A stretch of DNA of 64,000 bases from Mesobacillus zeae (lineage in GTDB: Bacteria > Bacillota > Bacilli > Bacillales > Cytobacillaceae), in contig NZ_QWVT01000002.1 of assembly GCF_003570705.1 (NCBI RefSeq), positions 93,680 to 157,679 of the forward strand, read 5' to 3'. The position numbers and the translations under genes are program-made. Shown here one piece after another: positions 44,777-53,135 of the stretch. The stretch's first letter is position 1, and every line of letters begins with the position of its first letter. The notes below the pieces were generated by a model that saw only the letters and a program-made list of their open reading frames with translations, made no database searches and was not told where the DNA came from.

Positions 44777-45214
44777 CTATTTTTTAAAAGCAGAAACGGG
44801 TCCAAGCTCATTCGCCAAATACTTCCGGGTGCAGCCTGGAAAATCTTCAACAGCTACCATTTCCTTTGTAAATACTTCCTGCAGCAAGGCATGATCCACG
44901 CTTGTATAGGCTTGTACAACCTGCCTCCGCTGGCCGACAAGCACTTTCAGACTGTCGCCCGTTCCGGAAGAAACCACCTTTTCATCCACAAGGATTTCGA
45001 CGATGTCTTCATAGCTTCCCGGGTCTCTCATGATAAATCCATCAATCATCATATTTCCGACATCAAGCACTGACTCGATTATCGTGTGGACAACCCGTTC
45101 TAGGGCAGCCTTTTCAATTTCAGTTTCCCACTTATCGTGTTCTTTGAAAAGCTTTATCTGCCCTTCGAGAAACACTAATGTCTCTTCTATCTTTTCTCTG
45201 TCAACAAAAAACAC
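44777..45214 (-). CDS. yutE: YutE, HepT-like DUF86 protein
   Basis: The 145-residue helical protein matches DUF86/HepT: DREKIEETLVFLEGQIKLF, ERVVHTIIESVLDVGNMMID and LVGQRRQVVQAYTSVDHALL. In the HepT toxins the RX4-6HXY motif performs RNase activity; here the position before the tyrosine is Gln-Ala (RRQVVQAY), so the histidine is missing. There is no MNT nucleotidyltransferase partner next to it. It is therefore a solitary, probably non-toxic family member, as in B. subtilis. Confidence 0.85.
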   Translation of the reverse strand: MFFVDREKIEETLVFLEGQIKLFKEHDKWETEIEKAALERVVHTIIESVLDVGNMMIDGFIMRDPGSYEDIVEILVDEKVVSSGTGDSLKVLVGQRRQVVQAYTSVDHALLQEVFTKEMVAVEDFPGCTRKYLANELGPVSAFKK

Positions 45215-45237
45215 CTTTCATTCCACCTCCACTATTT

Positions 45238-46524
45238 CTAAACAGATGCCAGGCTGTTTAATCTTCCTGGACGAGCATAAAAATACCCCTGTGCCAGATC
45301 GACCTTGTTTCGTGACAGGACAGACGCCTCTTCTTCATTCTCAATTCCCTCTGCGACTACAAGGGAACCCGCTTCCCGCGCTACCAGCAAAAGGCCCTTC
45401 AGCATTGATTCTTTGACCGAGTTTTTATCAATATTTTCGATAACGGAACGGTCAATCTTGATGATATCAGGCATGATCTCACTGATAGTGTTCAGACTGG
45501 CATAACCTGCCCCTGTATCGTCAACAGCAATTTTAAATCCCATTCTCCTAAGTTCTTTTATATTATATACGAAATTCTCGATTTCTTCGATCGAATCTCG
45601 TTCGGTTACTTCAAATGTGATTTGTCCGGGAGGTATCGCTCCCTTCCTGGAAAGCATCTCTTTCATATCAGCAACAAAACGGGGGCTCCCGAGCGTGATA
45701 GGTGTAAAGTTAATGAAAATATCTTCCCTGCATTGTGTCAGCAAAATCTGCTCAAGTGTCTTTTCCAGGACAATCATTTCCAGGGCATAAAGGCTGCTCG
45801 TTTGTCTTGCGACAGAAAAAAGCTGTAGTGGGCTTTCAAGAGATGTCCCTTCTGGTCCCCTTGTAAGCATTTCCCAAGCGTGAATTTTCTTTGAAGCCAC
45901 ATCGATGATTGGCTGGGCAAGAAGCCGGATATTCTTTTCAGCTACAATTTTATTCACTTCATACACCATTTGATTAAACTCGGACTGCCCTTTTTTTGCC
46001 GAGATTGCCAAGGCTTGCTGCTGACCGTTTAAGACAGCCTCTTGGATCGAATGATGATTTTTATCGATAAAAATGAAACCTGTATCTATAACGGGGGCGA
46101 CAGGAGACATTTCCCCATTGATTTTCGTTTCAGCTTCACAGAGGATCTTTTTCATTTTGCCCGCGATTTCGGATATGCACTGGCGCCCGTCTTCGACACG
46201 GATAAAGAGTGTAAGGCTGTAGCTGAAGTAATCATGCAGGACTATAATATTCCGCTCTTCAATTTCCTTGTTAACTGCATACCTGAAATGGTTCTTCATT
46301 TTAGAAAGATATTGAGGATACTCTCCCCCAAGCTGTTGTGCCAATTCCTGATGATTATGTACAGTATAGGCTATGACTGCCACCTCGCAGCCCTCATCAA
46401 AGGCATTTCCGACACCCTGAACAACGGGATTCCGGACTATAAACTGCGGAGGATAATAGCGGACACAAGAATGGGGAAGAAAAATTTTTCCCCAGGCAGC
46501 CAGCTTGTCTTTTATGCGGGCCAT
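45238..46524 (-). CDS. EAL-domain cyclic di-GMP phosphodiesterase
   Basis: The 428-residue protein has a C-terminal EAL domain (about residues 195-425). The signature is EML in IHAWEMLTRGPEG (about 218-220). The other catalytic positions look intact: FINFTP, FEVTERD, VDDTGAGYAS, IIKIDRS and VAEGIENEEE, so hydrolysis of c-di-GMP to pGpG is likely. The first 180 residues look like a degenerate GGDEF-type domain with no GGDEF residues (IVLHDYFSYSLTLFI in its place). ATG 46524 has GAGAGG nine bases upstream. No membrane segment. Confidence 0.85.
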   Translation of the reverse strand: MARIKDKLAAWGKIFLPHSCVRYYPPQFIVRNPVVQGVGNAFDEGCEVAVIAYTVHNHQELAQQLGGEYPQYLSKMKNHFRYAVNKEIEERNIIVLHDYFSYSLTLFIRVEDGRQCISEIAGKMKKILCEAETKINGEMSPVAPVIDTGFIFIDKNHHSIQEAVLNGQQQALAISAKKGQSEFNQMVYEVNKIVAEKNIRLLAQPIIDVASKKIHAWEMLTRGPEGTSLESPLQLFSVARQTSSLYALEMIVLEKTLEQILLTQCREDIFINFTPITLGSPRFVADMKEMLSRKGAIPPGQITFEVTERDSIEEIENFVYNIKELRRMGFKIAVDDTGAGYASLNTISEIMPDIIKIDRSVIENIDKNSVKESMLKGLLLVAREAGSLVVAEGIENEEEASVLSRNKVDLAQGYFYARPGRLNSLASV

Positions 46525-46684
46525 ACGTTTCATTCCTCTCGGGATACTGCTGCATTTTTTAATCTATTGTACCATATTTATTGGCAAATAGTTCTTTTTT
46601 CCTATACGGTTTCATCACCATCCCTGCGCCAAGCCGCCATTTTTGGTATGATGGAAAAAGACTAGACAAAGGGGAGAATTACAT

Positions 46685-46951
46685 ATGTCAGATCGCTTTT
46701 ACCTATATGACGACAGGGTGGACACAAAAACCAGGTTTGTCAGCTTTATGGGAGACCAGCAGCGTTTCGACCTTGCGATCATTCAATCGGACCGCTATTA
46801 CGGCAAACAAATTGTTCTTGACATCCAGGGCAGCCGTTTTGCGATTATCGGAACTGATGATCTTGACGAAGAGGGTTACCTTGAACATGCTTTCAAACTT
46901 TCCGAAGAGGATGCTGAAGATCTGCGTTCCTTCCTCAGAGAGAGCCTTTAA
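46685..46951 (+). CDS. DUF3055 family protein
   Basis: The 88-residue protein starts SDRFYLYDDRVDTKTRFVSF and has QRFDLAIIQSDRYYGKQIVL, GSRFAIIGTDDLDEEGYLEH and an acidic helical end, matching DUF3055. Function unknown. GGGGAG precedes ATG 46685; it is divergent from the EAL gene. Confidence 0.85.
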   Translation: MSDRFYLYDDRVDTKTRFVSFMGDQQRFDLAIIQSDRYYGKQIVLDIQGSRFAIIGTDDLDEEGYLEHAFKLSEEDAEDLRSFLRESL

Positions 46952-47032
46952 ATTTCTTGCTCCCTATAATGCCTGTATTATTTCCCTAAAAAAGAAATAC
47001 TATGGGTGTATTCGGAAAGGGAGGAATTTTGA

Positions 47033-47299
47033 ATGGCCGACAGAAAAAAGGATCAGTATTCGGATATTTCCAATGCAGAAAAAAGCAGTAACTATCTGAT
47101 GGCAGAAGAATACCCGGAGGGCCCTTACGGTGCGCCGCAGGGAAGCACCAGGCCTGTGGAAAACAAAAGCGGAAATTGGGGACAAGATCAGCGGTATTAT
47201 AGTGCATTCAACTATGAAATGAAAACCTTTCACCAGGATATTGAACGCCAGGAAGAAGGCGCGCATCCCGTCCATGACGACCCTAAACGGGAAAGCTAG
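47033..47299 (+). CDS. Conserved small hydrophilic protein
   Basis: The 88-residue polar protein has DQYSDISNAEKSSNYLMAEE, YPEGPYGAPQGSTRPVENKS and RYYSAFNYEMKTFHQDIERQ. It is proline/glycine rich and probably disordered. Similar proteins are common in Bacillaceae, but no function is known. GGGAGG precedes ATG 47033. Confidence 0.7.
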   Translation: MADRKKDQYSDISNAEKSSNYLMAEEYPEGPYGAPQGSTRPVENKSGNWGQDQRYYSAFNYEMKTFHQDIERQEEGAHPVHDDPKRES

Positions 47300-47317
47300 C
47301 CCCCGTATACACCATAA

Positions 47318-47350
47318 GCAAAGGCGCACAGATAATTTCTGTGCGCCTTT
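47318..47350 (+). terminator. Terminator
   Basis: AAAGGCGCACAGA and TCTGTGCGCCTTT stem. Confidence 0.88.
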
Positions 47351-47384
47351 CTTGTCATTGTCCAGTCCTATGTCCAGCGACTGT

Positions 47385-47866
47385 CATACGCCGCTTAACG
47401 GGCGCCTCTGCTTTTCTTTGTTCAGCTACAGCACCTGACCAAGGCGCCTCTGCTTTTCTTGTCCAGCTACAGCACCCAGCGTCTAGTGGACTTCGCCCAT
47501 CTACGACGAAGCACAGGATGTGCGAGTAAGGCGTTGCGCACAGGACGTACGCGTTCTTAGCGTTATAAGTCAACATCGAATCGCTAACGCTCTTCGTGTT
47601 TCCTTTATCTCGTGCCGGTGGGCTCCAGTCCATACGCCGCTTAACGGGCGCCTCCGCTTTTCTTTGTCCAGCTACAGCACCCAGCGTCTAGTGGACTTCG
47701 CCACCTACGACGAAGCACAGGATGTGCGAGTAAGGCGTTGCGCACAGGACGTTCGCGTTCTTAGCGTTATAAGTCAACATCGAATCACTAACGCTCTTCG
47801 TGTTTCCTTTATCTCGTACCGGTGGGCTCCAGTCCATACGCCGCTTAACGGGCGCCTCCGCTTTTC
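47385..47866. repeat. Tandem 205-bp intergenic repeat block
   Basis: Two nearly identical units, 47461-47665 and 47666-47866, are preceded by a shortened copy from 47385. Each begins TTGTCCAGCTACAGCACCCA, contains CTAGTGGACTTCGCC and GCGTTGCGCACAGGACGT, and ends CATACGCCGCTTAACGGGCG. The block ends two bases before the yutD stop codon. Confidence 0.9.
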
Positions 47867-47867
47867 T

Positions 47868-48143
47868 CTATTTCTTTACTTTTTTTACTACGAAATAAGC
47901 ACAGCCGAAATTACAGTACTCGTATATGTATTCACTGACTGTGCTGATTCTCGTATCGAATGTTGCTTTTTGGCTTTGGTCATCAAAGAATCCTTTGAGC
48001 CTCAGCTGTCCGTAACCCCAATCGCCGACGATAAAATCGTACTTTGTCAAAATTTCACTGTACCGGGACCGAAATGCCTCTTCATTGAAGGCATCGCGAT
48101 ATTCTTCCACTACTTCATAGCAGTGATTGTTGATGCAAATCAT
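47868..48143 (-). CDS. yutD: YutD family protein (DUF1027)
   Basis: The 91-residue protein shows RYSEILTKYDFIVGDWGYGQ, LRLKGFF and CNFGCAYFVVKK, the YutD family signature. Function unknown. The repeat block at 47385-47866 has inserted directly next to its 3' end, and the last residues (KKVKK) may have been affected. Confidence 0.88.
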   Translation of the reverse strand: MICINNHCYEVVEEYRDAFNEEAFRSRYSEILTKYDFIVGDWGYGQLRLKGFFDDQSQKATFDTRISTVSEYIYEYCNFGCAYFVVKKVKK

Positions 48144-48282
48144 TCCATCACCTCTTTAATGTATGCCTGCCTGAAAGCGTTTTATATTAGGTTGCTTAAT
48201 TAAATTATAACTGATTCCCCATCAATTACTAAGAAAAAATAGGTTGTATCTGGCTATTCTAATGGATAAGGAGGTGTTTTGC

Positions 48283-48963
48283 ATGAAAAAAACAGTAATA
48301 GGAGCCGCCCTTTCAGGATTCTTGCTTGCAGGTTGTGCAGGAAACAATGACACACAGGACGGTCGAAGCGGCATTTTCGAGGAAAGCGGAAATACCCTTA
48401 ATGTTAATGAACAGCGCCCTGACATTTACAATCACAATGAGGGAAAAGGCATGAAGAACAAGAGCAAAGACTTTGGGTATGTCCGCCATAAACGCAGCGG
48501 CATAATGGGGGACAACCAGCAAGATGCCTACATGGAAATGGACCGAGAGCAAACCGCAGACATAATATCGAAACTTTGCCTCCAGACTCCAAACGTGGAT
48601 GATGCTTCCACTCTTGTCACTGATAAAGAAGTGCTTATTGTCTATAAGACTGACTCTGACAGCCGGAATGAAACCGCGGATCAAGTAAAGAAAATGGCCA
48701 TGTCTGTTGTTCCCCGGTGGTTCCATGTTTATGTATCAGACGACCAGGATCTTCGTAAGGATGTGGAAAACTTTGCAAGCCTCAATACGAACAGCCGTGA
48801 TGTGGATACTCTGATCGACGGTGTTATCAAGCAAATGCTGAAATCCCCGCAAGGCAGTAAAATGAGCGAGGGTGAAAACGAGAATGGCGAATCACAGGGT
48901 GAAATGAATGACGCGCTGGACAAGGATGACCTTGGCGAAAAGTCACGCAGCAAACAAGAATAG
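48283..48963 (+). CDS. yutC: YhcN/YlaJ-family spore lipoprotein YutC
   Basis: The 226-residue protein has a lipoprotein signal MKKTVIGAALSGFLLAGCAG with the lipobox cysteine at 18, a low-complexity polar stretch, and a domain with AADIISKLC-like, VLIVYKTDSDSRNE and VPRWFHVYVSDD segments found in YhcN/YlaJ sporulation lipoproteins, and an acidic Glu/Ser-rich tail. Such proteins sit in the spore inner membrane and influence germination. ATG 48283 has AAGGAGG; the frame upstream to 48244 is rejected. Confidence 0.86.
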   Translation: MKKTVIGAALSGFLLAGCAGNNDTQDGRSGIFEESGNTLNVNEQRPDIYNHNEGKGMKNKSKDFGYVRHKRSGIMGDNQQDAYMEMDREQTADIISKLCLQTPNVDDASTLVTDKEVLIVYKTDSDSRNETADQVKKMAMSVVPRWFHVYVSDDQDLRKDVENFASLNTNSRDVDTLIDGVIKQMLKSPQGSKMSEGENENGESQGEMNDALDKDDLGEKSRSKQE

Positions 48964-48974
48964 AAAAGACAAAT

Positions 48975-49010
48975 GAGAGTCCAGCAATTATATGCTGAAC
49001 TCTTTTTGTT
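48975..49010. terminator. Bidirectional terminator yutC/lipA
   Basis: GAGAGTCCAGCA and TGCTGAACTCTTTTT form the stem. Confidence 0.85.
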
Positions 49011-49019
49011 CTCCCTGCT

Positions 49020-49952
49020 CTATGCTTTGCTGGCTTTCTGGCTGGCAAGCTCCTGCCTGTGCCTTGCAGCTGAATCAACCTGTTCATCTGCATGATAGGA
49101 AGATCTTACGAGCGGGCCTGCCTCACAGTGGCTGAAGCCTTTTGCAAGCGCGATTTCCTTAAGCTCCTGGAACTCATCAGGATGATAATACTTCAGGACC
49201 GGCAAATGTTTTTTTGATGGCTGCAAATACTGGCCAAGCGTCAGAATATCGACATTGTTGGTACGAAGGTCATCCATTGCCTTAATCAGCTCTTCTTTTG
49301 TTTCTCCGAGGCCAACCATAATGCTCGACTTTGTTGGAACGGCCGGCTGAATTTCTTTTGCCCTTCTAAGGAACTCAAGCGAACGTTCGTATGTTGCTCT
49401 TGCCCTTACTCTCGGCGACAGACTCTTAACCGTTTCAATGTTATGGTTCAGGATATCTGGTTTAGCATCCATCAGCATTTGGAGATTTTCAAACACGCCG
49501 CCCATATCGGAAGGCAGCACTTCAATGCTTGTAAACGGACTTTTCCGGTGGATCGCACGGACAGTTTCAGCAAATACAGCTGCACCGCCGTCCTTCAAGT
49601 CGTCCCTTGCTACCGCAGTGACTACGACATGCTTCAGGTTCATAAGTGCAACAGAATCAGCTACTCTTTCAGGCTCTTGCAAGTCAAGCTCAGTCGGCAA
49701 ACCTGTCTTGACAGCACAAAAACGGCAAGCACGCGTACATACATCGCCAAGGATCATAAATGTAGCTGTTCTGCGGACAGCCCAGCATTCATGGATGTTC
49801 GGGCAGCGAGCTTCTTCGCAAACCGTATGCAGACCCTTTTCACGCATCATCTGCTTAAGGCCAGTGTAATTTTCATTCGTATTAAGCTTTATTTTGAGCC
49901 ATTCCGGCTTCCTTAATGGTTGTTCCTTCGTACTCAATGAATTCAGCTCCAT
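49020..49952 (-). CDS. lipA: Lipoyl synthase
   Basis: The 310-residue radical SAM enzyme inserts sulfur into octanoyl groups on lipoyl domains. Both [4Fe-4S] sites are complete: Cys45, Cys50 and Cys56 ([12 protein letters not shown]) and the radical SAM triad Cys72, Cys76, Cys79 (CTRACRFC). The C-terminus has [14 protein letters not shown] with the conserved RSSY. ATG 49952 fits the family length; upstream frame to 50072 has no homologous look. It depends on the cell's Fe-S supply, which yutM and yutI would provide. Confidence 0.93.
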   Translation of the reverse strand: MELNSLSTKEQPLRKPEWLKIKLNTNENYTGLKQMMREKGLHTVCEEARCPNIHECWAVRRTATFMILGDVCTRACRFCAVKTGLPTELDLQEPERVADSVALMNLKHVVVTAVARDDLKDGGAAVFAETVRAIHRKSPFTSIEVLPSDMGGVFENLQMLMDAKPDILNHNIETVKSLSPRVRARATYERSLEFLRRAKEIQPAVPTKSSIMVGLGETKEELIKAMDDLRTNNVDILTLGQYLQPSKKHLPVLKYYHPDEFQELKEIALAKGFSHCEAGPLVRSSYHADEQVDSAARHRQELASQKASKA

Positions 49953-50168
49953 TCTGTTCCCTAAGCAGCCTTCAATCCGCTCCCGGAAATTGGTGTTTTT
50001 AGCCTGTCTTTGTCCATTACATGTACAGGACTCTTCTTTTGTCACTTTACCATAATGGAAAAAGTACGACAAGCCGGAAAGCTTTGTATTACCAGCATTT
50101 CCCCATTATGATATCGGCAATTTCCCACAAACTAGAATAGGAATAAAATTTTTGAAGGGAGGATTCCT

Positions 50169-51155
50169 GTGAGGTTTCTTCTGGCAGTTATCATTTTTTC
50201 TCTATGCCTCAATACACTTCCCTCCATTGGGTTTGCCGACGGCCGGGAGGATATGCATGAAAAGAGGATGGAGCTTTATAGACAAGTCGAGGCTGCAACT
50301 CAAATTCCATGGTATTATATCGCCGCTGTTGACCAATATGAACGAAATGTGAGGGAAGCGCGAAGGGACTTGCCGGACCCATCTGGTACCGCGGCCATTT
50401 ATATTAAACCTGAGGAATGGTCAGGCTTGTTGAATCCGAATCATAGCGACAACAATCCGGCTTCCATCCAATTCTTTCAAGGGACAGGATTCGATGGCAA
50501 CGGGGATGGTAAAGCCCAACTTGAAAATGACGAGGACGTCCTGCATGCTTTTGCCCAACAGCTTCTCTCCTTTGGAACGAGCCACGATAATATTAGAATC
50601 GGGCTATGGAATTATTATCACCGGGACAAAGCTGTCGGCATCATTATGGACAAAGCAAAAATTTATAAGCATTTCGGCAGGCTCGACCTTGATTCACACG
50701 CCTTTCCGGTTCCTTTAAGAAGCAACCATAGCTACAAGAACACCTGGGGCGATGCCAGGGGCTGGGGAGGGCGAAGAATCCATGAAGGAACAGATATTTT
50801 TGCTGGATATGGAGTCCCAGTAAGGGCAACTGGCTACGGGATTGTCGAAATGAAGGGCTGGAACAAGTATGGAGGATGGAGAGTAGGAATTAGAGATATC
50901 AACAATAACTATCATTATTACGCCCATCTTAGCGGCTTTTCCGAGGATTTAAAAACAGGACAAGTGGTAAAGCCGGGACAAGTCATCGGGGGAGTCGGCA
51001 GTTCAGGCTATGGACCGCCGGGAACATCTGGAAAGTTTCCGCCCCATCTCCATTATGGAATGTACAAAGACAATGGCTATTCCGAGTGGTCCTTTGATCC
51101 GTACCCGCATTTGCGGATGTGGGAAAGACAGGAACGAATTCAATCAAAAAAGTAG
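50169..51155 (+). CDS. lytH: LytH (YunA), sporulation M23 endopeptidase
   Basis: The 328-residue exported enzyme has a signal peptide (residues 1-23, ending near FADG) and a C-terminal LytM/M23 peptidase domain with zinc ligands in RRIHEGTDIFAG (His205, Asp209) and PPHLHYGMY (His293, His295). In B. subtilis LytH is an L-Ala-D-Glu endopeptidase that trims spore cortex peptides to single L-alanine. GTG 50169 is preceded by GGGAGGATT. The long N-terminal domain (about 30-175) carries a lysozyme-like WYYIAAVDQYE segment. Confidence 0.92.
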   Translation: MRFLLAVIIFSLCLNTLPSIGFADGREDMHEKRMELYRQVEAATQIPWYYIAAVDQYERNVREARRDLPDPSGTAAIYIKPEEWSGLLNPNHSDNNPASIQFFQGTGFDGNGDGKAQLENDEDVLHAFAQQLLSFGTSHDNIRIGLWNYYHRDKAVGIIMDKAKIYKHFGRLDLDSHAFPVPLRSNHSYKNTWGDARGWGGRRIHEGTDIFAGYGVPVRATGYGIVEMKGWNKYGGWRVGIRDINNNYHYYAHLSGFSEDLKTGQVVKPGQVIGGVGSSGYGPPGTSGKFPPHLHYGMYKDNGYSEWSFDPYPHLRMWERQERIQSKK

Positions 51156-51166
51156 TGAAATAAAAC

Positions 51167-51194
51167 TAAAAAGCGGCCTAATGGCCGCTTTTTA
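51167..51194. terminator. Bidirectional terminator
   Basis: AAAAAGCGGCC and GGCCGCTTTTTA stem after lytH. Confidence 0.88.
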
Positions 51195-51221
51195 GCAAAG
51201 AGATATGATCCCTTATTGCTT

Positions 51222-51326
51222 TTATGAATTCTTTCCTTTAATGACGGCCATTGCCACACTTGCGACAAGTCCTCCCCAGATAATGACCATACCAACAGCC
51301 ATCATAGCGATTGCACTGCCTGACAT
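51222..51326 (-). CDS. MetS-like small subunit of an NSS transporter
   Basis: A 34-residue frame, MSGSAIAMMAVGMVIIWGGL and on to KGKNS, is one transmembrane helix. Its ATG shares a base with the stop codon of the transporter upstream (TAATG), a strong sign of translational coupling. Methionine/alanine NSS transporters of Gram-positive bacteria need such a MetS peptide. The assignment rests on size, topology and coupling. Confidence 0.82.
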   Translation of the reverse strand: MSGSAIAMMAVGMVIIWGGLVASVAMAVIKGKNS

Positions 51327-52834
51327 TATGACGCCTCCTTTTTAGATGGAAATGCAATCAGCTTCCTGTCCCATTTGACAGCCATAAGCAAAAATCCTGC
51401 CACGAGGGCTGCTGCTGCTACACCCCAGCCTGCATAGGCGAGGAACTCTATAGGGTAGTCTCCATAATTTACTTTAATGTTCGTAAGGATGTTCTGGAAC
51501 ATCATATATCCAAGGATTAGTGGTGTTACACCGCCAAGGAAAAAGCGCCAGCTCGAGCCAACCATCATATCGGAAATGCTGTTGGCATGTGTCTCCAGCC
51601 CTTTCAGTTCCCTGAGAACCCAGGCAATGACCACTACTTCCACAAGGCCGGCAAGAGCCACTCCAAATTGGTTGATGAAGTAGTCCGCTGCATCAAGGAA
51701 ATACAGGCCGCCTTTCGTGGCGAACAGAACGGAAATCACTGCAGATGCACCGCCTCCGGCAAGGACAGCTTTCGTTCTTGTCAGCTTGAATTTCTCCTGG
51801 ACTGCTGCAACGTATGTCTCCACAATGGATATAAGTGATGTCAATCCAGCCAGGGTCAGGCAGGCGAAGAAAACGACTCCAAACAATCCGTTAAATGCAG
51901 GAAATTCATTGATGATTTGCGGAAAGACAACAAATGCAAGCCCGACTCCTTCTGAAACTACTTTATCAACAGGAATTCCCTGCTGTACAGCCATAAAACC
52001 AAGTGCAGAGAATACCCCGATACCCGCGAGGAGTTCAAAACCCGAGTTCGCAAAACCTGTAATGAACGCACTGTTTGTCAAATCTGTTTTCTTTGGCAAA
52101 TAGCTGGAATACGTGATCATAATGGCAAAACCAATGGAGAGACTGAAGAAAATCTGTCCATAAGCAGCAACCCATACTTTCGGATCTGCTATTGAACCCC
52201 AGTCCGGCTTAAAGAAAGCATCAAGTCCTTCAGAAGCTCCGTCAAGCGTAACAGCTCTCAAGACGATGACAAGGAACAGGATTACAAGCGTTGGAATCAT
52301 AAACTTATTGGCTATTTCAATTCCACGCTTCACTCCCTTGAGCAATACACCCATCGTGATCATCCATACAAGTAGTAATGGAATAAACACTCCAGGGACA
52401 ATCCCTCCTGCCGATCCTGCAGTTGCCGGGAGCTGGAGATAATCGCCGTAGAGGAAATCTTTCGGTGCATCGCCCCATTTTTGGTTAATGGAAAACACTG
52501 CATATGACATTGCCCAAGCAATAATAACAGCGTAATATGTTGAAATGACAAATGAAATGGCAACCTGCCACCAGCCAAGCCACTCGAACTTCTTGTTCAA
52601 TCTGGCGTACGTAAGCGGGGCTGATCCCCTATATTTATGTCCAAGAGTGAACTCAAGGATTAACAGTGGTATCCCAGCTGTTAATAATGCGAATAAATAG
52701 GGAACAAAGAATGCCCCTCCTCCGTTATCATAAGCAACGGCAGGAAAACGCCAAATATTTCCGAGTCCTACTGCGGACCCGATTGCAGCCAAGATAAATC
52801 CTGCCCTGGTCCCCCACTGCGGTCGATTTTCCAT
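51326..52834 (-). CDS. Sodium-dependent methionine/alanine-type NSS transporter (MetP-like)
   Basis: The 502-residue protein of the neurotransmitter:sodium symporter family has about twelve helices. The Na+/substrate site in helix 1 is seen as FILAAIGSAVGLGNIWRFP (about residues 13-31), with YDNGGGAFFVPY following, and FFSLSIGFAIMITYSSYL in helix 6. The coupled MetS-like peptide points to the methionine/alanine importer group. ATG 52834 follows AGGGGG; the frame to 52870 has none. Confidence 0.88.
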   Translation of the reverse strand: MENRPQWGTRAGFILAAIGSAVGLGNIWRFPAVAYDNGGGAFFVPYLFALLTAGIPLLILEFTLGHKYRGSAPLTYARLNKKFEWLGWWQVAISFVISTYYAVIIAWAMSYAVFSINQKWGDAPKDFLYGDYLQLPATAGSAGGIVPGVFIPLLLVWMITMGVLLKGVKRGIEIANKFMIPTLVILFLVIVLRAVTLDGASEGLDAFFKPDWGSIADPKVWVAAYGQIFFSLSIGFAIMITYSSYLPKKTDLTNSAFITGFANSGFELLAGIGVFSALGFMAVQQGIPVDKVVSEGVGLAFVVFPQIINEFPAFNGLFGVVFFACLTLAGLTSLISIVETYVAAVQEKFKLTRTKAVLAGGGASAVISVLFATKGGLYFLDAADYFINQFGVALAGLVEVVVIAWVLRELKGLETHANSISDMMVGSSWRFFLGGVTPLILGYMMFQNILTNIKVNYGDYPIEFLAYAGWGVAAAALVAGFLLMAVKWDRKLIAFPSKKEAS

Positions 52835-53135
52835 GAAATGTACCCCCTGTATTTTTCCTGAGCATCTCAAAAAAATAACGAAACACTCTTAAAGTTTATT
52901 ATTTTCTGACTTATTTGAAAATAGTATATCCCGCCGCCTTCTCTTTGTCAAAATGTTATTTGTTAAAAAATAAAGTTTTTTGTAGAATCCTGGCTTTTAA
53001 TATCTTTCTAGTAAATAGCAGCGGTTCTCCCAACCTGACCTGGCGGGAAGTGTTAAATCGTGATAACTTTTATGGAGCAAAAATAAGCTGCCCCAAGCAG
53101 CAGGGCAGCGAGTGATGGTCATTTCAATCAGCAAT
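52835..53135. other. AT-rich intergenic stretch
   Basis: About 300 bp upstream of the NSS transporter with no gene, riboswitch-like structure or strong repeat seen. Confidence 0.4.

Noticed and set aside
47520..48203. A 227-codon frame across the 205-bp repeats and yutD
   Set aside because: Open because the repeats lack stops in one frame; it is antisense to yutD and has no start signal.
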